The translations under genes were made by a program, and so were the position numbers. A stretch of DNA of 64,000 nucleotides from Rhizobium esperanzae (GTDB taxonomy: Bacteria; Pseudomonadota; Alphaproteobacteria; Rhizobiales; Rhizobiaceae). Positions 1 through 9,408 of the stretch are shown piece by piece. The stretch covers positions 186,001-250,000 of the forward strand of contig NZ_JACIFY010000003.1 of the NCBI RefSeq assembly GCF_014197615.1. Reading direction: 5' to 3'. The notes under the pieces were generated by a model that searched no databases, was not told the DNA's origin, and worked only from the letters and a program-made list of their open reading frames with translations. Each line of letters opens with the position of its first letter. The stretch's first letter is position 1.

Positions 1-1
1 G

Positions 2-403
2 AACCTTCTGTCGGACCCGACGCAGAAGATCACGGCGAAGGTTCGCGAGATTTCACCGACGATCGATTCCTCCACCGGCACCGTCAGGGTGAAGGTCGCG
101 CTGTCGAGCGACGCCCCCATTCCGCTCGGCGCTCCCGTCGTAGGGAAATTCAATTACGCTGCGCAGGACGTCATTCAACTGCCTTGGTCGGCCATGACCT
201 CCAAGGACGGCAAGCCGGCGGTCTGGATCATCGATCCCGCATCCTCTGCGGTTTCGGTGAAGGCGATCGACGTCGCCGGCTACGAAACCGGCAGCTTCAT
301 CGTCAAGTCGGGCGTGTCGGCAGGAGAGGTCGTGGTGACCGAGGGGACCCAATTCCTGAGGCCGGCTGAAATCGTGTCTTATGTCAAGGAAGCTTCCAAG
401 TGA
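2..403 (+). CDS. RND efflux periplasmic adaptor subunit, C-terminal part (5' end outside window)
   Basis: The frame is open from the first bases of the window, so only the last ~133 residues are present. They show the end of the beta-barrel and the membrane-proximal domain of a membrane fusion protein: a V-R-V-K-V strand after an S-T-G-T turn, then I-Q-L-P-W-S-A and V-W-I-I-D, as in HlyD/AcrA-type adaptors. The stop codon overlaps the GTG start of a second adaptor (GTGA), and that gene in turn overlaps the pump gene, so the three form one translationally coupled operon. The role is to link the inner-membrane pump to an outer-membrane channel. The substrate cannot be read from the sequence. 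Confidence 0.85.
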   Translation, partial: NLLSDPTQKITAKVREISPTIDSSTGTVRVKVALSSDAPIPLGAPVVGKFNYAAQDVIQLPWSAMTSKDGKPAVWIIDPASSAVSVKAIDVAGYETGSFIVKSGVSAGEVVVTEGTQFLRPAEIVSYVKEASK

Positions 404-1482
404 GTATTCGTCCCAAGATAATCGCACTGATGATGGGTGCGGCCCTGATCTCCTGCACGAAGCAGGAGGAAAGCAAGGATGAAGCGCCTCGTCCCGTGCT
501 GTCGACGACGGTCAAGCAGACAGCGGCTTCGAGCCTCGGCCTGACTGGAACGATCGAGCCGACGATCGAGACCGACCTCGGCTTCCGGATCCTCGGGCGG
601 ATGATCGCCCGTAACGTCAATGTCGGTGACATCGTCAAAAAGGGTGACGTTGTGGCCGCCATCGATCCGCTGGCGCTGGAACTTGCTGTGCGCAATGCCC
701 AGTCCGACGTGGAAAACAGCGATGCCCAGCTCAGGAATGCGGTGACCACGGAGCAACGCCAGCGCGCGCTGGTGGAATCGCGTTCCGGCACCGAAGCCTC
801 GCTCGAAGAGGCAGAACAGGCAAGGCGGACGGCCGCAGCCGCGGTCGCCAAGGCGCAGGCCAATCTCGACAAGGCCAGGGAGCAGCTCGGTTACGCCCAG
901 CTTCAGCCGGAATTCGATGGCGTCGTGACGGCGACCTCCGCCGAGGTCGGCCAGGTCGTCTCGGCCGGCCAGACGGTCGTCACGATCGCGCGGCCGGACA
1001 AGCGCGACGCGGTGGTCGACGTGCCCCAGGCCGCCGCCCAGAAACTGAAGATCGGTGCGCCCTTCGAAGTGACGCTGCAGCTCGAACCTTCGATCCGCAC
1101 GACAGGCGTCGTGCGCGAGATTGCGCCGGAGGCAGAAACCGCGACCCGCACGAGCAGGACGAAGATCGCGCTCTCGGATCCGCCTGAAGCCTTCAGGCTC
1201 GGCGCAGTGATCACCGCCTCTGCCACAATTGCCGCGGATCCCGAGATCTTGCTGCCTTCCTCGGCAATCCTTGCCGGCAGCGAAGGCCCGAGCGTCTGGA
1301 TCGTCGACGTACCGGCCAAGAAGGTAACGCTCCGCCGCGTGAAGATCGACGGCGACGTCGTCGACGGCGGCACTGTCCGCATCACCGAAGGGCTTGCTCC
1401 CGGAGAAAAGGTGGTCGTGGCAGGCGTGCATAAACTTGAAGATGGCCAGGCCATCAGGATCGACCAGGAGATCAGCCAGTGA
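400..1482 (+). CDS. RND efflux periplasmic adaptor (membrane fusion protein), lipoprotein
   Basis: A 360-residue HlyD/AcrA-family adaptor. The N-terminus is a lipoprotein signal with a lipobox ending at Cys19 (L-I-S-C), which would anchor it to the inner membrane. The biotinyl-lipoyl-like fold follows (G-R-M-I-A-R-N-V-N-V-G-D-I-V-K-K-G-D-V), then an alpha-helical hairpin (residues ~100-160), a second lipoyl half and a beta-barrel. The GTG start lies inside the stop of the preceding adaptor, and the end overlaps the pump start by four bases. Two different adaptors before one pump is the arrangement known for TriABC of Pseudomonas, where both adaptors are needed. That parallel is inferred from gene order. 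Confidence 0.92.
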   Translation: MSIRPKIIALMMGAALISCTKQEESKDEAPRPVLSTTVKQTAASSLGLTGTIEPTIETDLGFRILGRMIARNVNVGDIVKKGDVVAAIDPLALELAVRNAQSDVENSDAQLRNAVTTEQRQRALVESRSGTEASLEEAEQARRTAAAAVAKAQANLDKAREQLGYAQLQPEFDGVVTATSAEVGQVVSAGQTVVTIARPDKRDAVVDVPQAAAQKLKIGAPFEVTLQLEPSIRTTGVVREIAPEAETATRTSRTKIALSDPPEAFRLGAVITASATIAADPEILLPSSAILAGSEGPSVWIVDVPAKKVTLRRVKIDGDVVDGGTVRITEGLAPGEKVVVAGVHKLEDGQAIRIDQEISQ

Positions 1483-4400
1483 AGTCCTTCAATCTTTCCG
1501 ACTGGGCGCTCGAACACCGTTCGCTCGTCTGGTACTTTATGATCGTCTTCATTCTCGCCGGCGCCTTCTCTTATCTGAACCTCGGCCGTGAGGAAGATCC
1601 GAACTTCACGATCAAGACGATGGTGATCACCGCGCAATGGCCCGGCGCCTCCGCCGACGAGGTGACGCGGCAGGTGACCGACAGGATCGAGAAGAAGCTC
1701 CAGGAACTGGAATCGCTCGATTACACCAAAAGCGAGACAGTTGCCGGCCAGACCACCGTCTTCGTCGAGCTGCTGCCGACGACGAAGGCTAAGGACGTTG
1801 CGCCGACCTGGCTGCGCATCCGCAACATGATCGCCGACATCAAAGGCGATTTCCCGAGCGGTGTCGTCGGTCCCTTCTTCAATGATCGCTTCGGCGATGT
1901 ATTCGGCAATATCTACGCCTTTACCAGTGACGGGCTGACCCAGCGGCAGCTTCGCGACCTCGTGGAAAACGCCCGCTCCGAGGTGCTGACCGTGCCCAAT
2001 GTCGGCAAGGTCGATGTCATCGGCGCTCAGGACGAGGCGATCTATCTCGAATTCTCCACGCGTCAGATCGCAGCCCTCGGGATCGACCAGCAGTCGGTCA
2101 TCCAGACCCTGCAGGCGCAGAATGCCGTCACGCAATCCGGCTTCGTCGATGCCGGGCCGGAACGCATCGCCTTGCGGGTCAGCGGACAGTTCACCTCCGA
2201 GGAAAGCCTGCGGTCGATCAACCTCAGAATCAACAACCGTTTCTTCCCGCTGACCGACGTCGCCACGATCACGCGCGGCTATGTGGATCCAGCGTCTTCG
2301 CTGTTCCGGTTTAACGGCGAGCCGGCGATCGGGCTTGCCATCGGCATGAAGCAGGGCGCCAATCTGCTCGAATTCGGCGAGGCGCTCGACGCGCAGATGA
2401 AGCACGTCGTTGCCGATCTGCCGATCGGCGTGGATGTCCACCGTGTTTCCGATCAGCCGGCCGTCGTCGACGAAGCGGTTTCGGGCTTTACCCGCGCGCT
2501 CTTCGAAGCGATCGTCATCGTCCTGGTCATCAGCTTCATCAGCCTCGGTGCCCGCGCCGGCATGGTGGTGGCGATTTCCATTCCGCTCGTGCTCGCCATC
2601 ACCTTCGTGGTGATGGAATATTCCGGCATTTCGCTTCAGCGTATCTCGCTCGGCGCGCTCATCATCGCGCTGGGCCTGCTCGTCGACGATGCCATGATCG
2701 CCGTTGAGATGATGGTGGCCCGTCTGGAAGCCGGCGACGACCTGAGGAAAGCCGCTACCCACGTCTATACATCGACGGCTTTCCCGATGTTGACCGGGAC
2801 GCTTGTCACCGTCGCGGGCTTCATCCCTGTCGGCCTCAACAGCAGCGCCGCCGGCGAATTCACCTTTACGCTTTTCGTGGTCATCGCGGTTTCGCTGGTT
2901 GTTTCCTGGATCGTCGCCGTGTTGTTCACGCCGCTTCTTGGCGTCACCATCCTGCCGAAGACCATGAAGTCGCACCACGAGAAGAAGGGACGCTTCGCCT
3001 CCGTCTTCTCCTGGCTTTTAAAGCTCGCGATGCGCTGGCGCTGGATCACCATCGTGCTGACGGTCGGCGTCTTCGCCCTTTCGGTCGGCGGCATGGGGCT
3101 GGTGCAGCAGCAATTCTTCCCGAACTCGGACAGAACCGAACTCGTCATCGACTGGAACCTGCCCCACAACAGCTCGATCGCCGAGACCAACAGGCAGATG
3201 GCCAAGTTCGAAAAGGAGATGCTGGCCGATAACAAGGATATCGATCACTGGACGACCTATGTCGGCGCGGGCGCGCCGCGCTTCATCCTGTCCTTCGACG
3301 TGCAGACGCCTGATGTCACCTTCGGACAGACCATCATCGTCACCAAAGGCCTCGACGTGCGTGACAAGGTGCGGGCGGAGCTGCAGGATTATCTGACGAA
3401 AACCTTCCCGGGCACCGACGCCTTCGTGAAACTTCTCGATATCGGCCCGCCGGTGGGCAAGCCGGTCCAGTACCGGATCAGCGGCCCCGATATTCAAAAG
3501 GTCCGCGACATCTCCCAGCAATTTGCAGGCGTCGTCGGCACACATCCGCTGCTGTCGAACATGGTCCTGGACTGGAATGAGCCCTCCCGCGTGGTGAAGG
3601 TCGATGTCCTGCAGGACAAGGCGCGCCAGCTCGGCGTCTCCTCCGAGGACATCGCCACCGCCCTCAACGGCATCGTCGAAGGCTCGACGGCGACACAGAT
3701 CCGCGACGATATCTACCTGGTCAACGTGATCGGCCGGGCGAGCAAATACGAGCGCGATTCCGTCCAGACGCTGCAGAATCTGCAGCTCTCCACCTCGAAC
3801 GGCAAGGTTGTGCCTCTCTCGGCGGTCGCGAATTTCCGCTATGAGCTGGAGCAGCCGACGATCTGGCGGCGTGACCGTCAACCGACAATCACGCTCAAGG
3901 CGGCCGTTGTCGGGCCGACGCAGCCCGCGACGATCGTCGAACAGCTGAAGCCGAAGGTGGAGGAGTTCCAGAAGGCCCTTCCTGTGGGATACAAGGTGGA
4001 AATCGGCGGTGCGGTCGAGTCCAGCGCCGAAGCCCAGGGGCCGATCGCCGCCGTGGCTCCGCTGATGCTGTTTACGATGGCGACGATCCTGATGATCCAG
4101 CTGCAGAGCTTCAGCCGCCTGTTCCTGGTCTTTGCGGTGGCGCCGACGGCTCTGATCGGCGTGGTCGCGGCACTCCTGCTCAGCAATGCGCCGATGGGCT
4201 TCGTCGCGATCCTCGGGGTGCTGGCGCTGATCGGTATCCTCATCCGCAACTCCGTTATCTTGGTTGTGCAGATCGAGCATCTGCGCGCCGAAGGGATGGC
4301 GCCATGGCAGGCGGTCATCGAGGCGACCGAACACCGCATGCGGCCGATCATGCTGACGGCGGCGGCCGCCACGCTCGCGCTGATCCCGATCTCGCGCGAG

Positions 4401-4550
4401 ATCTTCTGGGGGCCGATGGCTTACGCCATGATGGGCGGCATCGTCATCGGCACCGCACTCACCCTGCTGTTCCTGCCGGCACTCTATGTCGCGTGGTTCA
4501 GGATCCCCAGGGATGAAAATGTTCGGACCGAAGCCTCGGCGGAGGCATGA
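1479..4550 (+). CDS. RND-type efflux pump, inner-membrane transporter (AcrB/MdtB/TriC family)
   Basis: At 1023 residues it has the full length of an HAE-type RND transporter. The first membrane helix is at residues ~13-33, followed by the large porter loop, a block of five helices (~335-490), a second porter loop and a final helix block (~860-1005). The transmembrane-4 proton-relay motif is visible as L-G-L-L-V-D-D-A-M-I-A-V-E, with the paired aspartates essential for proton coupling. It starts at GTG within the adaptor's stop codon (GTGA). It should form a tripartite pump with the two upstream adaptors and an outer-membrane factor encoded elsewhere. The likely substrates are hydrophobic toxicants; specificity is unknown. 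Confidence 0.95.
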   Translation: MKSFNLSDWALEHRSLVWYFMIVFILAGAFSYLNLGREEDPNFTIKTMVITAQWPGASADEVTRQVTDRIEKKLQELESLDYTKSETVAGQTTVFVELLPTTKAKDVAPTWLRIRNMIADIKGDFPSGVVGPFFNDRFGDVFGNIYAFTSDGLTQRQLRDLVENARSEVLTVPNVGKVDVIGAQDEAIYLEFSTRQIAALGIDQQSVIQTLQAQNAVTQSGFVDAGPERIALRVSGQFTSEESLRSINLRINNRFFPLTDVATITRGYVDPASSLFRFNGEPAIGLAIGMKQGANLLEFGEALDAQMKHVVADLPIGVDVHRVSDQPAVVDEAVSGFTRALFEAIVIVLVISFISLGARAGMVVAISIPLVLAITFVVMEYSGISLQRISLGALIIALGLLVDDAMIAVEMMVARLEAGDDLRKAATHVYTSTAFPMLTGTLVTVAGFIPVGLNSSAAGEFTFTLFVVIAVSLVVSWIVAVLFTPLLGVTILPKTMKSHHEKKGRFASVFSWLLKLAMRWRWITIVLTVGVFALSVGGMGLVQQQFFPNSDRTELVIDWNLPHNSSIAETNRQMAKFEKEMLADNKDIDHWTTYVGAGAPRFILSFDVQTPDVTFGQTIIVTKGLDVRDKVRAELQDYLTKTFPGTDAFVKLLDIGPPVGKPVQYRISGPDIQKVRDISQQFAGVVGTHPLLSNMVLDWNEPSRVVKVDVLQDKARQLGVSSEDIATALNGIVEGSTATQIRDDIYLVNVIGRASKYERDSVQTLQNLQLSTSNGKVVPLSAVANFRYELEQPTIWRRDRQPTITLKAAVVGPTQPATIVEQLKPKVEEFQKALPVGYKVEIGGAVESSAEAQGPIAAVAPLMLFTMATILMIQLQSFSRLFLVFAVAPTALIGVVAALLLSNAPMGFVAILGVLALIGILIRNSVILVVQIEHLRAEGMAPWQAVIEATEHRMRPIMLTAAAATLALIPISREIFWGPMAYAMMGGIVIGTALTLLFLPALYVAWFRIPRDENVRTEASAEA

Positions 4551-4712
4551 GGACCAGGCTTCGCCGTCGATCGCCTGCGGCCGCCGCGGCGGAGATGGGT
4601 GGGACGGCCCAGGCGATGCCGTCCCGCGCCGGCGTGGGAACGGCATGGCTTGATGACGCGGACAGAACCACAGGCAAGAGAGCGTCTGGGCTTGAGGGAG
4701 AACGGATCGATA

Positions 4713-5864
4713 ATGCAGCGACATTTCCGATGCCTGCCAAGGGCAATGCCGGCGATCATCGTCACCATCGGCCTGGCGATGCTTGCCGGCTGCGCCACGC
4801 GGCCATCGCCTGAGGTCTTGACGCCTGTTCATCTGAGCGAGCCGGCCTCTTCCCAAACGGCTCCCGACAAGGTGAGCGTGCTCGTCGCGACCAACAGAAC
4901 CCCCGATAGCGTGCGGGGCGGCTTCGGCAGCACATCGGCCGAGAAACTGACCTATGAGCAATACGCGTTCTCGGTTCCTCCCGGCAGGAAGGATACCGTG
5001 ATCACCTATCCCAAGGCGAAGCCGGATCCGGAACGGCAATTTGCCGTCATCGAGCGCAAGCAGTTGCCTGGGGATGCTTTCGTGCAGCAGGCGCTCGCCT
5101 CTGTGCAGCCCGACGGCACCATCGGCATCTTCGTCCATGGCTACAACTACAGTTACCAGGAGGCGCTTTACCGCACCGCCCAGATCGCCGCCGATGCGAA
5201 GCTACCGGGCGCTCCGATCCTGTTTTCCTGGCCTTCGGCTGCATCCGTCGCCGGATATGTCGCCGACCGCGACGCCGCGCTTTCCTCGCGCAGCGAACTC
5301 GATTCCCTCGTCACATCGCTCTCGGCATCGGCCAAGGTGAAGCGCATCATCCTGTTCGGGCACAGCATGGGCGGGTTCCTTGTCATGGAAACGGTGCGAG
5401 AGCTCAAGCTGCAGCATCGCGACGCCGTCATCGGTAAGCTGGCGGTGGTGCTCGCCGCCCCCGACATCGACGTCGATGTCTTCCGCTCGCAGCTTAGGGA
5501 TATCGGTCCGATGCCGATGCCGATCTCCCTTCTGGTTTCAAAGGACGACCGGGCGCTCGTGGCATCGAGCTTCATAGCGGGCGAGCGGCCGCGCGTCGGG
5601 CGCCTCGATATCGACGATCCCGTCATCGAGGAGGCCGCTCTGAAAGCGAGGCTTCGGGTCATCGACATCACATCGATCAAGACCTCCGACGGATTGGGCC
5701 ATGACCGCTACGCGTCACTCGCCAAGTTCGGGGCGCAGCTTGCCTCCTTCGAAAGCGGCAGACGCTCGACCGCCGGCGATGTCGGCGCCTTCGTCTTCGA
5801 TGCCGCCGGCGCCGCAGTCGCGAGCCCGTTTCGCCTGGCCGGACGGGTCGTCGGCGCCCAATAG
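4713..5864 (+). CDS. alpha/beta hydrolase lipoprotein (DUF900-type)
   Basis: The frame is open from 4599, but the better start is the ATG at 4713, with GGGAG about 12 bases upstream. It opens a lipoprotein signal with lipobox L-A-G-C (Cys27). The mature ~357 residues show the alpha/beta-hydrolase nucleophile elbow G-H-S-M-G-G, a candidate acid in S-K-D-D-R and a candidate histidine in G-L-G-H-D-R-Y. The early F-V-H-G-Y-N motif is typical of DUF900 esterase/lipase-like proteins, so an envelope-bound esterase is the best description. It follows the RND genes by 162 bases on the same strand and may or may not be cotranscribed. Substrate unknown. Confidence 0.82.
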   Translation: MQRHFRCLPRAMPAIIVTIGLAMLAGCATRPSPEVLTPVHLSEPASSQTAPDKVSVLVATNRTPDSVRGGFGSTSAEKLTYEQYAFSVPPGRKDTVITYPKAKPDPERQFAVIERKQLPGDAFVQQALASVQPDGTIGIFVHGYNYSYQEALYRTAQIAADAKLPGAPILFSWPSAASVAGYVADRDAALSSRSELDSLVTSLSASAKVKRIILFGHSMGGFLVMETVRELKLQHRDAVIGKLAVVLAAPDIDVDVFRSQLRDIGPMPMPISLLVSKDDRALVASSFIAGERPRVGRLDIDDPVIEEAALKARLRVIDITSIKTSDGLGHDRYASLAKFGAQLASFESGRRSTAGDVGAFVFDAAGAAVASPFRLAGRVVGAQ

Positions 5865-5904
5865 CTGCGAGCACGCTCAGGCGCATCTGTACAGGCGGCC
5901 GCCA

Positions 5905-5920
5905 ACATTGTGTACAATGT
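5905..5920. promoter_or_regulatory. 16-bp inverted repeat, candidate operator of the NCS1 permease gene
   Basis: ACATTGT-GT-ACAATGT: two perfect 7-base arms around a 2-base centre, about 85 bases before the permease start. The TTGT...ACAA core resembles operators of FadR/GntR-family regulators. No regulator gene is adjacent, so the binding protein is unknown. Confidence 0.55.
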
Positions 5921-6004
5921 GACTATTAAATTGTCAGATGCCTAAATGAAGCGCAGACTTCTGTCCGGGGTCGAGTCGGCCTCAGGGGATATGGGAGGGC
6001 ATTC

Positions 6005-7456
6005 ATGAGCATTCGAAATCCGTCTCCCTCGTTATACAACGAGGATCTTGCACCTGCCGAGGAGCGCAAATGGGGTGCATTCAGTATCTTTAACGTCTGG
6101 ACATCGGACGTTCACAGCCTGTGGGGCTACTATCTGGCGGCGAGCCTGTTCCTGCTGTGCGGCAGCTTCGTGAACTTCGTCATCGCCATCGGCATCGGCT
6201 CCCTGGTCATCTTCCTGCTGATGAGCCTTGTCGGCAATGCGGGTGTGCGCACGGGTGTGCCCTTTCCGGTTCTGGCGCGCGCTTCCTTCGGCACGTTCGG
6301 CGCCAACGTCCCGGCACTGGTGCGGGCGGTGGTCGCCTGCTTCTGGTACGGCGCGCAGACCGCCGCCGCATCCGGCGCCATCGTCGCCTTGCTGATCCGC
6401 AACGACAGCCTGCTCGCCTTCCACCAGAACAGCCATATGCTCGGTCATTCGACCCTCGAACTCATCTGCTACGTCATCGTCTGGGCGCTGCAGCTGCTGA
6501 TCATTCAGCGGGGGATGGAAACGGTTCGCCGCTTCCAGGATTGGGCCGGGCCGGCCGTCTGGATCATGATGCTGATCCTGGCCGTCTATCTGGTCGTCAA
6601 GTCGGGCACCTTCTCCTTCGGTTCAGAGATCCCGCGCGACGTGCTGATCGAGAAGACCAAGGACGCCGGCGTACCGGGTGAGCCCGGCTCGTTTGCCGCA
6701 CTTGCCGCGGTGGCCGCCACCTGGATCACCTATTTCGCAGCGCTCTACCTGAACTTCTGCGATTTCTCGCGTTATGCAACGAGCGAAAAGGCGCTGCGCA
6801 AAGGCAACCTCTGGGGTCTGCCGATCAACCTCCTGGCGTTCTGCCTTGTTGCGGGTGTCACGACCACGGCCGCCTTCACCGTATACGGCGAAGTCCTGCT
6901 GCATCCGGAAATGATATCGGCGAAATTCGACAGCTGGTTCCTGGCGCTGCTTGCGGCGCTGACATTCGCGATTGCAACGCTCGGCATCAACGTCGTGGCG
7001 AATTTCGTTTCGCCAGCCTTCGACTTCGCCAATGTCTTCCCGCGCCAGATCAACTTCAAACGCGGCGGATACATCGCCGCCTTGATCGCTCTCGTGCTTT
7101 ATCCGTTTGCCCCCTGGGAAACGGGTGCGGCGCATTTCGTCAACTTCATCGGGTCGACGATGGGGCCGATCTTCGGCATCATGATGGTGGACTACTACCT
7201 CATCCGGAAGAGCCAGTTGAACGTCGAGGCGCTCTATCACGAGAATGGCGAGTTCCGCTTCCAGAACGGCTGGCACGGCAATGCCTTTATCGCCTTTGTG
7301 GTCGGCGCGCTATTCTCTTCGATCCTGCCGACCTTCACCAGCATCCTGCCGGATTGGTGGGGGACCTATGGCTGGTTCTTCGGCGTCGGGATTGGCGGGG
7401 CGATCTATTTCGTGCTGAGAATGGGCGCGCGTCGCAATCCGGCCTTCGCGTCGTGA
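6005..7456 (+). CDS. NCS1-family nucleobase/hydantoin:cation symporter
   Basis: A 483-residue integral membrane protein with about 12 hydrophobic segments. The N-terminal signature is the NCS1 (purine/cytosine/uracil/allantoin/hydantoin permease) pattern: S-L-Y-N-E-D-L-A-P, then W-G-A-F-S-I-F-N-V-W-T-S-D-V-H-S. The segment G-V-P-F-P-V-L-A-R-A-S-F-G-T-F-G-A-N is the conserved substrate-site region after helix 2. The role is proton- or sodium-coupled uptake of a nucleobase or related nitrogen heterocycle; no catabolic gene lies next to it to say which. It is a single-gene unit: a palindrome lies upstream and a strong terminator directly downstream. Confidence 0.9.
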   Translation: MSIRNPSPSLYNEDLAPAEERKWGAFSIFNVWTSDVHSLWGYYLAASLFLLCGSFVNFVIAIGIGSLVIFLLMSLVGNAGVRTGVPFPVLARASFGTFGANVPALVRAVVACFWYGAQTAAASGAIVALLIRNDSLLAFHQNSHMLGHSTLELICYVIVWALQLLIIQRGMETVRRFQDWAGPAVWIMMLILAVYLVVKSGTFSFGSEIPRDVLIEKTKDAGVPGEPGSFAALAAVAATWITYFAALYLNFCDFSRYATSEKALRKGNLWGLPINLLAFCLVAGVTTTAAFTVYGEVLLHPEMISAKFDSWFLALLAALTFAIATLGINVVANFVSPAFDFANVFPRQINFKRGGYIAALIALVLYPFAPWETGAAHFVNFIGSTMGPIFGIMMVDYYLIRKSQLNVEALYHENGEFRFQNGWHGNAFIAFVVGALFSSILPTFTSILPDWWGTYGWFFGVGIGGAIYFVLRMGARRNPAFAS

Positions 7457-7467
7457 CCGAATGAATG

Positions 7468-7499
7468 AAAAGCGCCCGGCAAATAGCCGGGCGCTTTTT
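7468..7499 (+). terminator. Rho-independent terminator after the NCS1 permease gene
   Basis: AAAAGCGCCCGGC, loop AAATA, then GCCGGGCGCTTTTT: a GC-rich hairpin with a long stem running into a T tract, 11 bases after the stop codon. The A/T-flanked stem is nearly symmetrical, so it may also serve the convergent chemoreceptor gene. Confidence 0.92.
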
Positions 7500-7527
7500 C
7501 ATGATCGGTTGCCCTCAGCCGTCTGTT

Positions 7528-9408
7528 TCAGCGGCGTGCGGCAACTGCGTGCATGGCTGGACGCGGCGCGGGTTGCGCCATCGTTCTCGCCGTCGAGCGA
7601 AGGGCGGACGACTGGCTGGCCGCATCGTCAAGCCTGAATTGGGCGATCAGTTCGCGAAGTGTCTGGGCTTGCTGAGCGAGTGAATCGGATGCGGCGGTCG
7701 ACTGTTGCACCATGGTCGCGTTCTGTTGCGTGGTCTGGTCCATCCGGTTGACCGCGACATTGACTTCGCTGAGGCCTATGGACTGCTCTTTCGCAGAGGT
7801 GGCGATCGAATCCATATGGTGATTGATCTGGGTGATGAAGCCGCCGATGGTCTTCAGGGCCTGACCGGTATCGCGCACCAGCTTGACGCCGCTTTCCACC
7901 TCCTTGGAGGAATTCTGAATCAAGCCCTTGATTTCCTTGGCCGCACTTGCCGAGCGCTGGGCAAGTTCGCGCACTTCCTGGGCGACGACCGCAAAACCCT
8001 TGCCCGCTTCGCCCGCTCTTGCCGCTTCGACACCGGCATTCAGTGCGAGAAGGTTGGTCTGGAAGGCGATTTCGTCGATGACGCTGATGATGTTGGAAAT
8101 CTGCTGCGACGAGGTCTCGATGCGCTCCATCGCCTCTTCGGCGTGGGAAACGACTTCTGCAGAGACCCCGGCGCTGCGATTTGCCTCGGTGGCCACCGCG
8201 CGGGTCTCCTCGGTTCGCTTGCTGGAGTTCGATACGTTCGCCGTGATCTCTTCCAGTGCCGCCGCCGTCTCTTCCAGCGAAGCTGCCTGTTGCTCCGTGC
8301 GCTTGGAAAGATCGCTCGCTCCCGAGGAGATTTCCCGTGTGCCTTCGTCGATCGTGCCGATGCTTTCGGAAATCGCTCTCAGCGTTGCACCGAGCTGGGT
8401 GACGGACTGATTGAAGTCATGGCGCAGCGCCTCGAAATCGGGGGCGAAGGCCTCGTTGAGCTGGAAGGCCAGGTCGCCTGCGGCGAGCCGCTTCAAACCG
8501 GCGGCAAGACCCGAGGTGGCGATGCGCAACCGCTCCGATGCAGCGGCTTCCGCCTGCCTTTGCGCGTCGAGGCGATCGGCCTCCGCCCGGCCGCGATTTT
8601 CCTCGGCTTCCAGTGCCATCTGCTTGTTCGTAATGGCGGCCTGGCGGAAAATCTCCACCGCGCCGGCCATCGATCCGATTTCGTCGGCGCGGTCGGCAAA
8701 TGGGATCTCTGAACCGGTGTCTCCCTCGGCCAGCCGGCGCATCGAGGCGGTGATGCCGGTAATCGGATTGGCAATGGCCGTCAGCACGAAAGCGACAGCG
8801 CCGAGAACGAGCAATCCGGCGACGCCGATCGTTGCAAGCAGATAGAATTCTATGGAGTCGAAAGTCTCCGCGCTGAGGTCGGCAGCCTTCTTGCTGCCGC
8901 TGACGTTCAATTCGACTAGGGCCGCCGTAGCTTCCTTGAGCTTGTCGGAATAAGAGCGCATCTCTCCGCCCAGATATTGGCCGGCTTCCTCGGTTTTGTT
9001 GGCGCGCGAAAGGACGAGGAGCTGCGAGCTGCTGGAGATGTAGCCTTCAACGCTTTCCTTGATCGTCTTGATCAAGTCGCGCTCCCGATCGGACGAGGCC
9101 AGGGGAAGATAGGCGTCCGCCGATTTGCGAATGGCATCCTCGGCGACCTTGATGGCGTCCTCGCGTGTTTTCTTTTCCGCCTCCGACTGCGCGATGATGT
9201 GATCGCGGTAAGTGAGGCGCAAATTCGTCATGTTGAGATTGATTGCCTGCGAGGCCTGCACGCTCGGTAGCCAGTCGGTGGCGATTTCCTCGGTCGAGCC
9301 GTTCGTCTTGCGAAGACCGTCGACCGCGAGGTAGGCGACAACGCCGAAAAGAATGGCTATGACACTGAAAATCAACAGCAAACTGGATTTGATGTTTGGG
9401 CGACGCAT
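7528..9408 (-). CDS. methyl-accepting chemotaxis protein with 4HB-type sensor
   Basis: A 626-residue chemoreceptor. It has a transmembrane helix at ~8-30, a ~155-residue helical periplasmic sensor (four-helix-bundle type), a second membrane helix at ~187-212, HAMP segments (~213-265 and again near 310-350) and the cytoplasmic coiled-coil signalling domain. The kinase-control hairpin tip is clear: I-D-E-I-A-F-Q-T-N-L-L-A-L-N-A-G-V-E-A-A-R-A-G-E-A-G-K-G-F-like sequence near residue 455. It would control CheA through CheW. The C-terminus ends in an A/P-rich tail without an N-W-E-T-F-like CheR tether. No che genes are nearby, so it is an orphan receptor. Ligand unknown. Confidence 0.93.
   Translation of the reverse strand: MRRPNIKSSLLLIFSVIAILFGVVAYLAVDGLRKTNGSTEEIATDWLPSVQASQAINLNMTNLRLTYRDHIIAQSEAEKKTREDAIKVAEDAIRKSADAYLPLASSDRERDLIKTIKESVEGYISSSSQLLVLSRANKTEEAGQYLGGEMRSYSDKLKEATAALVELNVSGSKKAADLSAETFDSIEFYLLATIGVAGLLVLGAVAFVLTAIANPITGITASMRRLAEGDTGSEIPFADRADEIGSMAGAVEIFRQAAITNKQMALEAEENRGRAEADRLDAQRQAEAAASERLRIATSGLAAGLKRLAAGDLAFQLNEAFAPDFEALRHDFNQSVTQLGATLRAISESIGTIDEGTREISSGASDLSKRTEQQAASLEETAAALEEITANVSNSSKRTEETRAVATEANRSAGVSAEVVSHAEEAMERIETSSQQISNIISVIDEIAFQTNLLALNAGVEAARAGEAGKGFAVVAQEVRELAQRSASAAKEIKGLIQNSSKEVESGVKLVRDTGQALKTIGGFITQINHHMDSIATSAKEQSIGLSEVNVAVNRMDQTTQQNATMVQQSTAASDSLAQQAQTLRELIAQFRLDDAASQSSALRSTARTMAQPAPRPAMHAVAARR

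Noticed and set aside
903..2978. Very long minus-strand open frame opposite the RND genes
   Set aside because: Its translation is D/H/R/G-rich, as expected for the antisense of a GC-rich coding gene. The plus-strand RND proteins explain the sequence.
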